A stretch of 64,000 bases of DNA from Austropuccinia psidii (taxonomy: Eukaryota > Basidiomycota > Pucciniomycetes > Pucciniales > Sphaerophragmiaceae), in NCBI GenBank assembly GCA_023105745.1, contig JALGQZ010000009.1:29614107-29678106 (forward strand), given 5' to 3'. Below the pieces are notes generated by a model. The model had not been told where the DNA came from, made no database searches, and saw only the letters and a program-made list of their open reading frames with translations. Position 1 is the stretch's first letter, and the number at the start of each line of letters is the position of its first letter. Positions 12,340-23,665 of this stretch are shown piece after piece. The translations under genes and the position numbers were made by a program.

Positions 12340-12920
12340 AATGGCAGTGTTCCCAATAAAAAAAAGCTGTATTTTCCCCACTTTCTCCACTTCCAAGAAA
12401 AATCTCACCAGCTAAATTCTCTAAAAGATATCATACAACTAGAAGAAATCTCAATTATCAGAAGCTGTATTTTCTCTACTTTCTTGGCAAAAATAAACTC
12501 TCAACAGCCAAATTATCCCAATTAAATCAGATGGTTTTGAGAAGAAGAACATCACCAGCAGAATTCTCTCAGCAAACATGTAACAAAGTCACTAAGAAGA
12601 CAACTGTCACAAGCTAGTTTCTCTCAAAGATATCATATTACTAGAGGAAATTTCAATTTTAAGAACCTGTATTTTCTCCAATTTTCTGGAAAAAAGTAAA
12701 TCTCAATGACCTTACATTATTTTTATAAGGAAAAACTCTCACCAGCCAAATTATCTCAGTTACATCACATGATTTTGATAAAAAAAAACTCTCACCAGCC
12801 AACTTATTGCAATGAAATCACATGATTTTGATAAGAAAAAACACCACCAGAAAAATTATCTCAGCAAACACATAACAAAGACACCAAAACTACAGGTCTC
12901 ACCAGATAAAATATCTCAGC
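12340..12920. repeat. Degenerate tandem repeat, about 55-bp unit
   Basis: Recurrent 'aactctcaccagccaaatta' followed by 'tctcagttacatcacatg' and 'attttgataag', clearest between 12725 and 12900 and weaker back to 12340 ('ctcaccagctaaattctct'). It directly follows the first minisatellite and precedes a TATA-like promoter block. Confidence 0.65.
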
Positions 12921-12964
12921 TATGATTTCTCTAATTCCCCTGTTTTGAGAAGCTCTATGGAGGC

Positions 12965-13010
12965 TTAAAAGGTATAAATAGAGGTCTTCTCTCCCTCATT
13001 TCCCAGAACA
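12965..13010 (+). promoter_or_regulatory. TATA-box promoter-like block
   Basis: 'ggtataaatagaggtc' at 12971 is followed 20-30 nt later by the pyrimidine-rich 'ttctctccctcatttccc'. This is the usual shape of an RNA polymerase II core promoter and is common at the U3/R border of LTRs. No plus-strand gene follows. It may mark a solo LTR or other repeat inserted into the Gypsy 3' region. Confidence 0.4.
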
Positions 13011-13582
13011 ATGGAAAATTTCCCATGATTGAGGATTACAACCATCCCTGAACTAGCAGGATATCTAGAGTAGTAGTAGTTTAACCATAGTGAAAAGCTC
13101 AGTAGCCTTGCTCAGAAACATTTTAGTAGTGATATTAACATAGTATAAAAAAGATTTATTGAAGAGTATTTATTAGTATTAAACTCCATAGTCTTATTAT
13201 TAGTATTAATATCAAAAAAAAAAAATCATCACAATCAAAAAGATTTTTATTAGTCTTATTAACATAAAATCAAGTAGGAGTCTTTATCTTATTATAGTGT
13301 TACATCAAAGTTTTGGATATAAATTATTAATAGGTCTGATTTAGAGACTACTGATAAGTCTTCTCTATCTGTTAAAACCACAAGTCTTATTTTTTTTTGT
13401 GATTCTATGTAGGCTTACTATTCAGTATTATTTAGAGGGGAAGCTAATACACCTTAGCACCCATGGTTATTGGACAATTCTGAAATTCAAAACAGATTTA
13501 CCAATAATTTCCCCCTCAAGTTACTGCCTTATTTCATCCCACACCAAAAGGAGTTCCCACACTGCCGGTGCCATAAATTAAA

Positions 13583-13830
13583 AGAATTATTTAATGAATG
13601 AATTGAAAAGGATAATGACTTGGAAAAGAATTAAGAAAAAGATGCTTCATTTTCCCCAGTGAAAATGGCCATAATTTTGGAATTGATGTTGAAATCCTGG
13701 CCAAAGATCTGTGTCCAAAAATTTCAGAGTGCTCACAGACTGTCAAAGGTGATTCTTACAACAAGAAGGATAGAATACCTCTAAAGGTGCATTCCAGGAG
13801 TGGGACTTACTTTTGGTAATTCCTCTCCCA
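13583..13830. repeat. Copy B of the duplicated Gypsy 3' segment
   Basis: Partner of 11383-11640. It lies directly downstream (on the minus strand) of the chromodomain stop at 13849-13851, so this copy probably occupies the native position of the Gypsy 3' UTR. Confidence 0.6.
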
Positions 13831-13848
13831 ACCAAGCACCATAAATAA

Positions 13849-16800
13849 TCAAGCTCTTGAAGAATTGGGTCCTGGCTTGTCAGGATATAAAGAATGAAAA
13901 TCCTTGAAAAGTTCAGGAAAATTATTGAGGTTTTCAGTTAGTTCCCAAGTGGATCTTTCTGGGTATTGACTGAAACCTTTCCATTCCACCAAATACCATT
14001 ATTTTCCTCTCTTGAGCTTTGATTCCAGTATTTGAGAGACTTTGCATTCCTCTTTTTCTTCAATGATGATTAGAGGAGGAGGCTCTTGATGTCTTTTTGG
14101 GATTGTTGATGTCTTTACTGGTTCTAACAGTGACATATGGAATACTGGGTGGATAGACTTCCATTCAGATGGCAGCTTGAGATGGTAGGAATGAGTGCTG
14201 ACTTTCTTCAAGATTGGAAAAGGACCCAACCATATTTCAGACAGTTTTTTGGTGGGTCTAGTTGATTTTATGTTCTTGGAAGAAAGAAATACCATGTCAC
14301 CAGGATTTAAAACAGGTGGAATTGCTCTAATTTTATCTGCATTACTCTTAAACCTGTTTATGGCAACTTCAAGTTCTCTCTTTACATATTGCTGTACTGA
14401 TTGGTTTTTTGTTGATAACTTTCCAGAAGGAGTATATTGAGTAATTTTAACTGAGTAAAATTGAGGATACCTTCCTTAAACAGTGAAAAACAGTGATTGT
14501 TTTGTTGAAGAGTGATCAGAATTATTGTAGGAAAATTGATCCAGAGGGAGCCAGGTGTTCCAATCATCTTGATGATAAATGAAATACATCCAAAGGTACT
14601 GTCATAGTATCTGATTTACCCTCTATTTCTGTCCAGAAGCTTCTGGATGGTAAGCAGCTGACAGATCTCTTGAAATCTTGAGCTGCTGACAAAGCTTGGT
14701 CCAAAAGGAAGAAACAAAAAGAGAAACTCTATCACTAACAATGCTTGAAGGAAGGCCATGATTTGAAAAGATATTCTTGATGAATAAATGGGAAAAATAT
14801 AATGAAGTTATTGAAGACATTTTTGGATTAAAAACTACCATTTTTGATAATCTGTTCACTATGACAAGGATTGAGTCAAAGGAATTGGACAATAGAAATT
14901 GAGTGATGAATTCCATTGAAAGGAAAATCCAAGGATCATTTGGAATTGGAAGAGGTTTGAGGAGTACAAACTTCTTGTGCTAAATATTCTTGTTTCTTGA
15001 GCACTGTTGACAGGATGAGACATTATACTTGATAAATTGAGTCATGCCAGACCAGTGAAAACCCTGCTTGAACAGTTTGATAGTCTTCTCTTGGCCAGGG
15101 TTTCCAGCTAGAGGAGAGTCATTCTGCTTTGGAAGTATACTGAGTTGAATTGTGGGGTCATCTGGAACCACCACCCAGTCTTTGAAAAGGAGAATTTGGA
15201 AAGAGGAATCAAGAGAATAATCTTGGACAAATTTACCTTTACCCAAATCTTGAGGAAGACTGATGTAATTAGAATCTTGCCATAATTCCTTCTGAATCAA
15301 ATAAATCAAATTTGAAAATGAATCCACCTTTACTGCAAAGAATTTTGAGGCTTGAATTTAATTTCGATTGATTATTTATTGATAATTCATTGTATCATTT
15401 CTGATGAAATCCACCCCCCTCTCTGGGTAAACTTTGTCCCAATATGTTGGTGCATCTAAGAGTATTTCCAAGCGGCCAGGGAAGTAAGTGATTTAGAAAT
15501 GGAATTCAGCCCAGTGGGCTAGATGGCTGGTGATAATCTTGGAAGACATGAAGTATTGGAGTGAAGAATTATTGGTGAGAACTTCAAAAGGGGAAGAAAA
15601 TCTCTCCAGCACTTGAGAGCCCAGACTATGCCAAGGAATTCCTTGTGATAAATCTCATATTTGATCTATTCTGGAAGAAGCTTGCAGCTATCAAATGCAA
15701 TGTGATGTTTTCCTGAGTCAGAGACCTGACTCAGTACAGCACCCAAGGCATAATCAGAAGAATCAATGTCTAAAATAGTGGGTAGAGAGGGATTAAAGTG
15801 GGAAAGGATTGGAGCAGTTGTGAAAGACTCTTTGAGTTTATGAAACTGCCCAAGAGCTTCCTCATTTAGGGGAAAACAGGAATCTTTCTTGAGGAACTTG
15901 GTGAGTGAACTAATTCTCTTTAAATAATCTTTGATTAAATGGCTGTAAAAATTGGAAAAGACAAGGAAAGATTGAAGAGCTTTGAGGTTTCTTTGAGGTG
16001 GAAAATTGAGAACTTGATGTACTTTCTCTTGGTCCATCATTAGGCCTTCAGAAGAAAAAATATAACCCAAATACTCTACACTAGAAACATGAAACAGGCA
16101 CTTGGAGGCCTTTACAAAGAGGTTATTGGCTCTGAGTCTGGCAAGAAAAATGGACACATGAGTGACATGTTCTTCCTCAGATTTGGAAAAGACCAAAATT
16201 TCATCCAAATAAACCACAACATAAAGATCAAGAAGATCATAAGAAATATCATTGACAAGATTTTGAAAAGAGGCAGGAGCATTGGTGAGCGCAAATGGCA
16301 GAACCAAGTACTCATAACTGGCATATTTAGTTCTAAAACATGTCAAATGTTCATCACCTTCCTTGATTCTTAGCATGTTATATTCACCATGAAGATCAAT
16401 CTTGGAGAAGATAAAAGAAGCATTAAAGACAGTAAGAATCTGATTCATAGGAGGAACAGGATATTTGTTCTTCCTACTAACAGCATTGAGTCTGCGGTAA
16501 TCAAAACACAAACAGAAGCCACCATCCTTCTTTTGAGAAAGCGGAAAGGTGATCCTGTTGAAGAAGAGCTTGGCCAGATGAAACCTTTCCCTACATTCTC
16601 TGAAATGTAGGCCCTGAGTTTATCTTAATCTTAGTTTGATAAAGAGTAGATCACCCCAACTGGAGGTAGAGACCCCTCCAGCTCAATATGATAATTGCAG
16701 TTGCAGTGAGGAGGAAGTTTCTCTTCTTTCACCTTGAATAAAACATCCAAATACTGGTGATAAGCAGAAGGAAAAACCTTGATCATGGTTTCTATTTTTT

Positions 16801-17607
16801 CTGGCTCTTCCTCTTCATCCCACAACTCATCCAGGGAGTCATGATAAGATGAAGGAGTATGGTCCATATTCCCAAGGAAGAGATGAAGTGAATATACAGA
16901 ATCATCTTCTCCAAAATTATTAATCTCTTTGAAGACTTAATCTCTAGATAATAGTAATGACTGGTGGGAATTAAGGGAAGGAATATGGACAGAAGATGGA
17001 AAAGATGTTGTTCTAGAATCACCAACCAGACCTTCACATTATTTGTCAGAAGAAAATCCATTACTGAAAAATTTAGAAAATAATGATAGTCCTTATGATC
17101 AGCATTGAAGGTGATCAGATCTTTCCTCCAATAAATAGATGGATTAAAATGATTAAGAAAGTCAAAGCCAAATGTGAGGTCTTCTCCCTTGGGAGTATCA
17201 ATGACTAAAAGGTCCCATTCAAAGCTTGGGAAGGATGGAAGATTAACCATATATTTGGTATGGTGAGTCACAAATGAAGAAGGGGACTCAGAAGATTTCA
17301 AGGTAATAAGAGGAATGTTTTCTGGGATTTCTGACATGGTCAAAGAATACTTGTGAAAAAACTGCTTTGAAATAGATGAGTTGGTAGCACCATAATCAAT
17401 GAGAATACTGTAAAACACATCAAAGAGACAAGAAAAAACAAAAAAATTAAGAGAATTTTTGACACCAGTATTCAGAATACACAGTTTTCCTCTGGATGGA
17501 AAACAGTGAAGACCATTGAACATAACATGATCTTCACTCAGGATTTTCCCTGGCTGGGAAATTTGCCTGATGGTTGGGAAAGCTGTTTTTGAGGCCTTTT
17601 GAAACAA
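13849..17607 (-). pseudogene. Gypsy Pol: protease, RT, RNase H, integrase, chromodomain
   Basis: Protease near 17385 reads LIDYGATNSSIS, where the aspartic protease motif should be DSGA, so the active-site Ser is lost. RT (16511-15666) has the palm order MCFDYRRLNAV, KIDLHGEYNMLRI and VVYLDEILVFS; the catalytic YLDD is YLDE. RNase H starts at DIDSSDYALGAVLSQ (about 15770). The integrase zinc region is visible as FHWSGMTQF and SSCQQCSRNKN (about 15060-14985). The integrase core (14916-14623) retains SDRVSLFVSSFW and AAYHPEASGQ. The tail (14295-13849) holds LGPFPILKKV, IHPVFHMSLLEPV, then a chromodomain read through one stop as WYLVEWKGFSQYPERSTWE. Chromodomains guide integration to heterochromatin. 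Stops and frameshifts lie between the blocks. Confidence 0.88.
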
Positions 17608-17609
17608 TA

Positions 17610-18856
17610 CTCAAGACTGTGCTTGCCACCACAATAGGCACATAAGCCCTCCTTGATTCTTCTTTATTTTTCAGAACCCATCAACTTGAAGTCCTTATTG
17701 AGCAAAGAAAAATTGGGCTTGTCCCTCTTCTAAAAATTCTTCTTCTTTTTATTTGAGCTTCAAGAATTTTGAGGATGAGAAGAATTTTACTTTGAGACTT
17801 CAGAATTCTTCTCTTGATGATGACTCTTTTCCTTTTGCCTCTCATGGTACCTGGTATTAAGCTCCAGGGTAATATCCATTAAGTCTTGAAGAGAGTCAAT
17901 TCTTGAAGGATGGGAGGCCAATTGATCCATAATCCTGGATGGCAATCCCCTCCTGAAATGATGGATGAGAGATCTTTCACCCCAATGTCCAATTATTGAA
18001 ACCAAACTCTTTAAATAAGCAATGTATAATAAAACATGTCCACCTTCTTTCATTATTAAGTAATCCAACTCTTCTTCAGCTCTTCTAGCTTCATTTGGGT
18101 CCCCAAACAAAGTAAAGAGTTGAGATTCAAATAAAGTCCAAGAATTGAGAACATAATTTGGGTTTTTATTAATGAGATTGGAAATATAAGGCTCAATACA
18201 TTTTCAGCCCTTCCAATAAGAAATGAAGTTGCATAAAGGACTTTCTTCCTGTCTTGAGAGAAATTTGCTGGACCATTATGAAATATTAGCTGGAAGGACT
18301 GAATGAGACTTCTGAATTTGAAGGGTTAAGTCCCATCAAAGCATTCTGGTGCCTTCATAGATGGATTCTTGAAGGCTGGTGGTCTTGATGCTTCAGGATT
18401 TGAAGCTGCTTGAAGATTGGCCAAAAGATGTGTCATTTTCTGCATGATGGCCAATAAGGATGGTTCAGACTGATTAGACTGGGCTAGAGCTGGCCCTCCA
18501 GTACCTTTGGATGCCCTCACAGGAGCAGGAACACCTTCAGTACAATCAGACTCTTCCTCTTCCACAGAATTCTCCTCCTACTCTTCACTATCTTCACCAG
18601 GAACTTTGAAAGTGGTCCTCAAAAGTCCTGGAAAACCACCAACTACTCCTGAAAAGGAACTTGATCTTCCTTCCCCTTTTACTTCCTTCCTGGATGGTTC
18701 TGCTCTGTCCAAATTTGGTCCTCTGTCTAAGTGGGCCCCCAGTTGAGGAACTGCTGGGGTGCCATCAAGAGGAGCTCTTGGAGTTGGAGTAAGAACAGCT
18801 TGAGCTCTGTCCTGAGATCTTGTCTGTATTTCAGGAGGTGAGTGTTGGACAGGCAT
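17610..18856 (-). pseudogene. Gypsy Gag (capsid and zinc knuckle)
   Basis: Starts at the Met of MPVQHSPPE (18856). An in-frame TAG at about 18578 is followed by EENSVEEEESDCTEGVPAPV and the conserved KAPECFDGT. Another stop, then a one-base shift near 18215, leads into the capsid core 18110-17787 (FGDPNEARRAEEELDYLIMK, GERSLIHHFRRGLP, LQDLMDITLELNTRYHERQK). Downstream, a zinc knuckle of the form C-x2-C-x3-H-x4-C can be read near 17610-17650. The start was chosen because the plus-strand copy at 62448 begins with the equivalent MPSQNSAP. The ORFs on the opposite strand (for example 18507-18746) are shadows. Confidence 0.8.
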
Positions 18857-19583
18857 GATTTTCAGGATAAAATGGAATGAAACAAATAAAATCAAAAATT
18901 TGAAAATGAAAAACTTGAGGTAATTTGAAAAGAAAGCTTGAAAGCAAAATCAAAATAAATATCTTCAATAAAAATCAATGTATCAAAAATGAAAATATTC
19001 AGGTACATCAATCAATCAAATGTCAAATGAAATCTTGAACTCAGTAAATCAATATTTCAAATCAATCAAAATCAAAATATTTCAGAAAATCAATCAATCA
19101 AATGAATTCTTGAGGAAAAATCAATTTATGTCAAAAATCTTGATGTTAAGAATCAGAAGGATCAATAAACTCTTCAGGTCAATCAATTTTCTTGAAGTCA
19201 ATATTAGTTTTATGTCAAATAAAATCAAGTGAGTTCTTCTTTAAAAATCAAAATTCTTGAATAATTAATCAAAGTGAATCTTGATGTTAAGAATGTGCCT
19301 GAATGAATTTTGATGACCAATTTGAAAATCAAATAAAAATAAACCTGAATTATGAATGAAATAAATTTGATGATTTGAATAAATATTTAAAAAGAGAAAC
19401 CAAAATGAAAATGGGTCAGATTTCAATTTTCAAAATGAAGAATGAGTGAGAGAAAATTGAGAGGTGAAAATGAATCATAAAGATCATAAGTATTAAAGAG
19501 TCATAATTTTGATGAAATGAGTGAATGAAATTATAAAGAATTAATGAACATAATCAAAATAAATTATGAGTTGATTAATATAA
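18857..19583 (-). other. Gypsy leader region between 5' LTR and Gag
   Basis: AT-rich and rich in short repeats of 'aatcaatcaaat' and 'ttcttgagg'. Its first 26 nt next to the LTR (minus strand, from 19583) resemble the same place in the plus-strand copy at 61784: both give TTA-ATT-A----CT-ATAATTTATT with mainly transition differences. The primer-binding site must lie here, but no standard tRNA complement was recognised. The ORF at 19020-19232 is repeat-derived. Confidence 0.6.
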
Positions 19584-20657
19584 TGTCACAGGGGCTCTTG
19601 GGAAAAACAAGAGTGGCTTGGCACTCAGTAATCAGGGAGCTCACTTGGAAGACTCCAAAGAATAAAGAAGATAAAATAAAAGAACTTAATTTCTCTAAGA
19701 AATATGCAGGTATAGAAATGAGATGCAATAAGAGAAATAAGAAGCCAAATGAACAAAGAGCCAACCAAGTAAGTCCTTAATCACTGTTTCAACCTTCCAG
19801 AATGAATGATGGAATTAGTAAAGGATATGACTACCAATATCAACTGACAGGAAAAGAAAGAAAAGAGAAAGATGCTAAATGACTGACTTGATAATATCAG
19901 TATTCACTTAACAAAAAAAATATAAGATAAATAAAGATAAAATGAAATCAAAATATTTTAATTAACTGGGGGAAAAATGCCCAGGGTCAAAGGAGGCTGG
20001 TATATGTGAAAAGTTGAGAGCTTGACTCCCACAGGCTGGCATCTGATCTGTCTTGAATACTGGAAGTTGTATTGATTGTCTGATGGGATGTATACCTTGC
20101 CAAATTGAGAAATTAACCAGGTTGAAGAATCTTCCCATGGTGTATGACTGAAATACAGGTCTTGATGAATCCAGACTGTATTTAATTAATATGGTTGCCA
20201 AGGTGGATTGATGGATAATTGACACTTGAAAGATGGTTTTGGAACTTCCTCTCCTTGAGAATGAATTTCCAGTATTCCCTTGGAGGAATACTGTGAATGA
20301 GAATATGCAATGATTGCTTGATGGTGTCATTGTTATTTGAGAGTGACACTTGTCCTTGAGCCTTGATGAATCCTCAGGATTACATGATGCCTTGATGATC
20401 TTATGGAATTTTGAAATAACCTTTTGAAATTGGAACCATTGGATTTCTGGTGAAAAAAGATGCATAATGGTGTATAACACCATTTATGGCACTTTTGTTT
20501 ATTGGAGGGTGAAAGAGGCCAAAGGTGTCTTGGAAGGATGCCAGGAGGACATGAGTGAAATATGGGTTTTGGGTGGCTTGAGAGGTGACAAAGTGTTTTT
20601 GGTTGTTTTGGCCAAATACAACTTATAAAGCTTTAAAACTGTATTTGCGCAAAGTGC
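19584..20657 (-). repeat. 5' LTR of the Gypsy element, truncated
   Basis: Starts on the plus strand with TGTCACAGGGGCTCTTGGG and aligns with 9630-10715. Similarity stops after 'gcgcaaagtgcataac', so about 430 bp of the U3 end is missing. It contains the perfect hairpin CTCTTG-ggaaaaa-CAAGAG (19595-19613) and the palindrome ATGGTGT-ATA-ACACCAT (20467-20483). ORFs within it are not genes. Confidence 0.85.
20467..20483 (-). promoter_or_regulatory. Palindromic TATA-containing LTR element
   Basis: Perfect 7-bp inverted repeat around ATA. Relative to 4293-4309 both arms carry matching changes (A to G in one arm, T to C in the other), so the dyad is kept. The copy at 10520-10536 has one mismatch. 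Confidence 0.45.
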
Positions 20658-22339
20658 ATAACCTTAGTAACAGAGTTATGATTTTTATTTCATAGTTTAT
20701 AATCTTTATCAATCAATTTACCCATTATCATGTAATATTTCAACTAAATTCTAAATGAAGTATTTAAAATTTGTTCTTTTTTCTTTGAAATTTAGACTAT
20801 TAATTGATAAAATTAAACTGTTTTTGTGTTTTTAATTTTTTTAACAAATCATTTAGATTTTTAAAAACAAAAAAATTATTAGTACAAATTATAAAGTAAA
20901 TTTTTGTTTACTTACCTCAATAGTCAAATAATTTTTTTTAATTGAATGAATAGACCACCTTCTCAAATTTAATCAAATGAATCTTTGATAGCATAAACAC
21001 ATAGAATAAAAAAAATGTATTAAATATTTTAGTCATATAATTAATACTTTGTATTATCATTCAAAAGTTTAAAAAAATGGATTTTTGAGTAGAGGATGAT
21101 TTTGTTTTTTGAATTTAATAATTTTTTTAAATATTTAAACCAATGCACCAAGAATGTTTCAGCTCTTTATAAGCTTTTTTTAATCCAAATTTAAGTTCAT
21201 CATAATTTCTAATAGCTCCTTTGTGGAGTCTCATCTCAAAGAAAAAAAATGTTTGCAATTTTTCTGATCTTCTTGATTTGCAACACACATTCAGCTTACT
21301 GCAATCACCCAAATTCTTAATTTCCTTGCTCATAAATTTTCTTTGGAAATTTGAGCCATCATTAATTTTCTAAATTTTGTCAATTTATTTTAACCTATTC
21401 ATGTGTGAAAGATTTGTGTCAGTCTTAAGCCTTAAATAAGGATTTTTTTTGACATTCTCTTGACTTTAATTCATCTAATCCATTTTGTTGTGAAGGCTAA
21501 GTCTTAGATTATTATTATTTTGACTCAAATTTTTCTTCAACTCCATTTCGACTCCCAAGTGCTTTGTTGATAATCTCATACAATCATAATCTGGAATAAA
21601 GAGTGACTATGACCATAGTTTTGAAATAATCAATAAATCATTTTTCAAGAGTTATTTTTTTCAAACAATATTTGTAGTGAATATTCTAGGGGATTCAATT
21701 GGGAAATAGTTTAAACTCGAAAAAAACATAGATATTTGGAGTTTGGGATTTTTCTTTTCTTTTTTTGAAAAAAGACCGATTGAGGTTGTAGATTTCGAAT
21801 TATGTTTGAAAAAAAAAATCAAAAAAATCATTAAGATTAGTGTTAAAGATAATTTGAAGATAATCTCAAAATAATTTGAAAATAAAATTCAAAACCCTAT
21901 CATAAACACAGCTTTAAATTTTATAGTTTTTTATTCTTAATATATTATAAGCTTCAATAATTAGATATTTGAATTTTATAAAAATAAAATTGGTATATGA
22001 TCAATCAAAGAAAAAACACATATCATGCATTTTTGAAAAACTTATATAATAAATTTTCATTCATCAAAGGCAATGCTAGGGATAAAAATGAATTCTTTAT
22101 TTTTTTGGAGTACTAAATTCATTTTTTATGATAATTTTTCGTGCTTAAATATTAAAAGTAAGCTTAATGTAATACATACTATATATCATAAATTACAATT
22201 TCTTGGAATTTTATTACCTTTGTAACTCTGTTTCTTTTCATTTGTTCTTCTTGACAAACCTTTTCATTTGTTTTTCAAATTTATTATTCATGAAGGTTTT
22301 GATTTTCATTATGTAAAAACCAAATATTATACACATAGG
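20658..22339. other. AT-rich intergenic DNA, no gene supported
   Basis: Only short ORFs occur. The best, 21127-21333 minus (68 codons), has no recognisable domain. No repeat with clear borders was found. Confidence 0.5.
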
Positions 22340-22704
22340 TATTTCAATACGCCGTGGTCTCATCCCACAGATTCCTTAGGAAGTGCACATTCAATATCTA
22401 CAGTCAAGTCGTCTAAAACGATTTTCCAACCCGCTTATGATTGAAACAAACAAGAAATTTAAGATAATTCGCAACTTGAGCAGCTGCTTTTGACGGTAAT
22501 CGTGACCGGGATATGGGTTTGAATCTAGCATCTCACCAAAGTTGGCTTACTTCCGAAAGAAATCTAAGCCAGACGAAAGTGAAGCCATTCATTGTGTGAT
22601 GCTTCAAAAGTATGTGGCTATCGTAACATTATGGTAATACAAATGGAAGAAAGCTGTAGCATGATTGTAAATTTGCTCCTTAGCAAGGTGACATAGGGCT
22701 TCTC
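22340..22704 (-). other. CpG-containing 3' flank of the RNase H2C gene
   Basis: Unlike the surrounding AT-rich DNA, this stretch contains frequent CpG dinucleotides ('aatacgccgtgg', 'cgtgaccggg', 'ttccgaaag'), as the host genes do. It probably includes the 3' UTR of the gene ending at 22705, or an unrecognised short gene. No frame is convincing. Confidence 0.4.
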
Positions 22705-23665
22705 TCACATGGATGGTACTGTGTGCAACTACAAAAAAAAATCAAGCATGAAGAGTTGATCTAAATAACATTAGAGGATAACCTTCACTTACCAGTTGAG
22801 CGATTTCAACCCATTCTTTAATGCTACGCGAATAGATGTCGTCAACAGTATCCAGTGGTCCGTCGGGATTCCATATAGTGAAGTGATCAAAACTGCCGAT
22901 TGCTTGGATTGATTTGGTGCCACCTGATGACGGCTCAGCTGTCTGTTGAATAGCAGCGTTTGAGCTTTTCTGGCCAGGCTGAACAGGCAACTCTGAGCGG
23001 CTTGATTGCATACCATTTGAAGACGACGGGGCGGCTGAAGGGCATGTGGACACTTTGCTGACTGGGCCATTAGCATTTGAATCTAGCTTATCATGAGCAA
23101 TAGAGCTGGAGGTTGTAGTTTGGTCGCTTTGCGTGATCTGGCAGACTTCAGACTCGTCTTCGCTTAAGAATACATTAGATGGACTGGCTTTGCGTTTCAA
23201 GTTAGCATTTTTGGTTTGACTAATCCCAACAGCTTGTCCCAGCCGCCTTCCTCTTCCTCTCCCCCTGCCACGACCGGCCACTTTTTTGACATTTGAAGTT
23301 CTGACGTCAGAGATTGGGGACAAATGAGAGGGACCAGATGCACAGCTATCCAAAGGCAATGATAGAACCATGCCGGTGTAACCTTGGGGAACTTTAAGTT
23401 GAGTACCGTGAAGATATCGACCCCGAAATGAAGCTTCAAAGCAAGATTGGTTTTCGCCACCAGGGGTTGGCTCCGGCGCTAACGGCCGGGGCAGAAAATA
23501 AGTCGATATTTGAGCTGGTCCATCGTAATCAATTGAAAATGGCATTAAGTGAAGCGTGTCGTGAGGTTGGTCTGATTGATGAGCATTCGGAGCTTCAAAG
23601 GAGCAGTCAAGGTTTCTTTTGTGTGATGGGAGGAGCAGTCTAAAGGATGGCTCTGGCTTGGCCAT
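22705..23665 (-). CDS. RNH203: Ribonuclease H2 subunit C (RNH203-like)
   Basis: Non-catalytic subunit of the nuclear RNase H2 heterotrimer, which removes ribonucleotides from DNA and RNA:DNA hybrids. The N-terminal half has the family core HLMPFSIDYDGPA (residues about 39-51) and, near residues 80-100, FRGRYLHGTQLKVPQGYTG then MVLSLPL. A low-complexity insert follows, with an RG repeat (AGRGRGRGRGRR, about residues 130-141) and Ser/Thr-rich sequence. The C-terminal core is FDHFTIWNPDGPLDTVDDIY then SRSIKEWVEIAQL. The frame continues past a GTAAGT donor at 22792 only as unrelated residues. Splicing out 22729-22792 (64 nt, ends TAG) adds LHTVPSM and a stop at 22705-22707, giving the expected final AQL-LH. 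Exons: 23665-22793 and 22728-22705, about 298 residues. The long disordered insert is larger than in the human protein. Confidence 0.87.

Larger units (their letters stand above)
9630..20657 (-). mobile_element. Decayed Ty3/Gypsy chromovirus LTR retrotransposon
   Basis: Layout on the minus strand: truncated 5' LTR (20657-19584), leader (19583-18857), Gag (18856 to about 17610), protease, RT, RNase H, integrase and chromodomain (ending at 13849), a long 3' non-coding region (13848-11156), polypurine tract GGTGGGGGG (11155-11144) and full 3' LTR (11143-9630). The order PR-RT-RH-IN-chromodomain defines a Metaviridae/Ty3 chromovirus. The inner half of the 5' LTR aligns with 9630-10715, but the outer 430 bp or so (start of U3) is gone. 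Multiple stops and frameshifts and changed catalytic residues show the copy is dead. It interrupts the Copia remnant on its low-coordinate side; no Copia sequence resumes beyond 20657, which fits a deletion at that end. Confidence 0.88.

Noticed and set aside
12965..13580. A complete LTR starting near 11670 and ending near 13570
   Set aside because: The TATA block fits, but no matching TG/CA ends, second copy or target duplication could be found, so only the promoter-like block is reported.
16089..16610. Plus-strand ORFs of 73-94 codons
   Set aside because: Shadows of the Gypsy RT on the minus strand.
23428..23643. Plus-strand ORF of 71 codons within the RNase H2C gene
   Set aside because: Antisense shadow of a well-supported exon.
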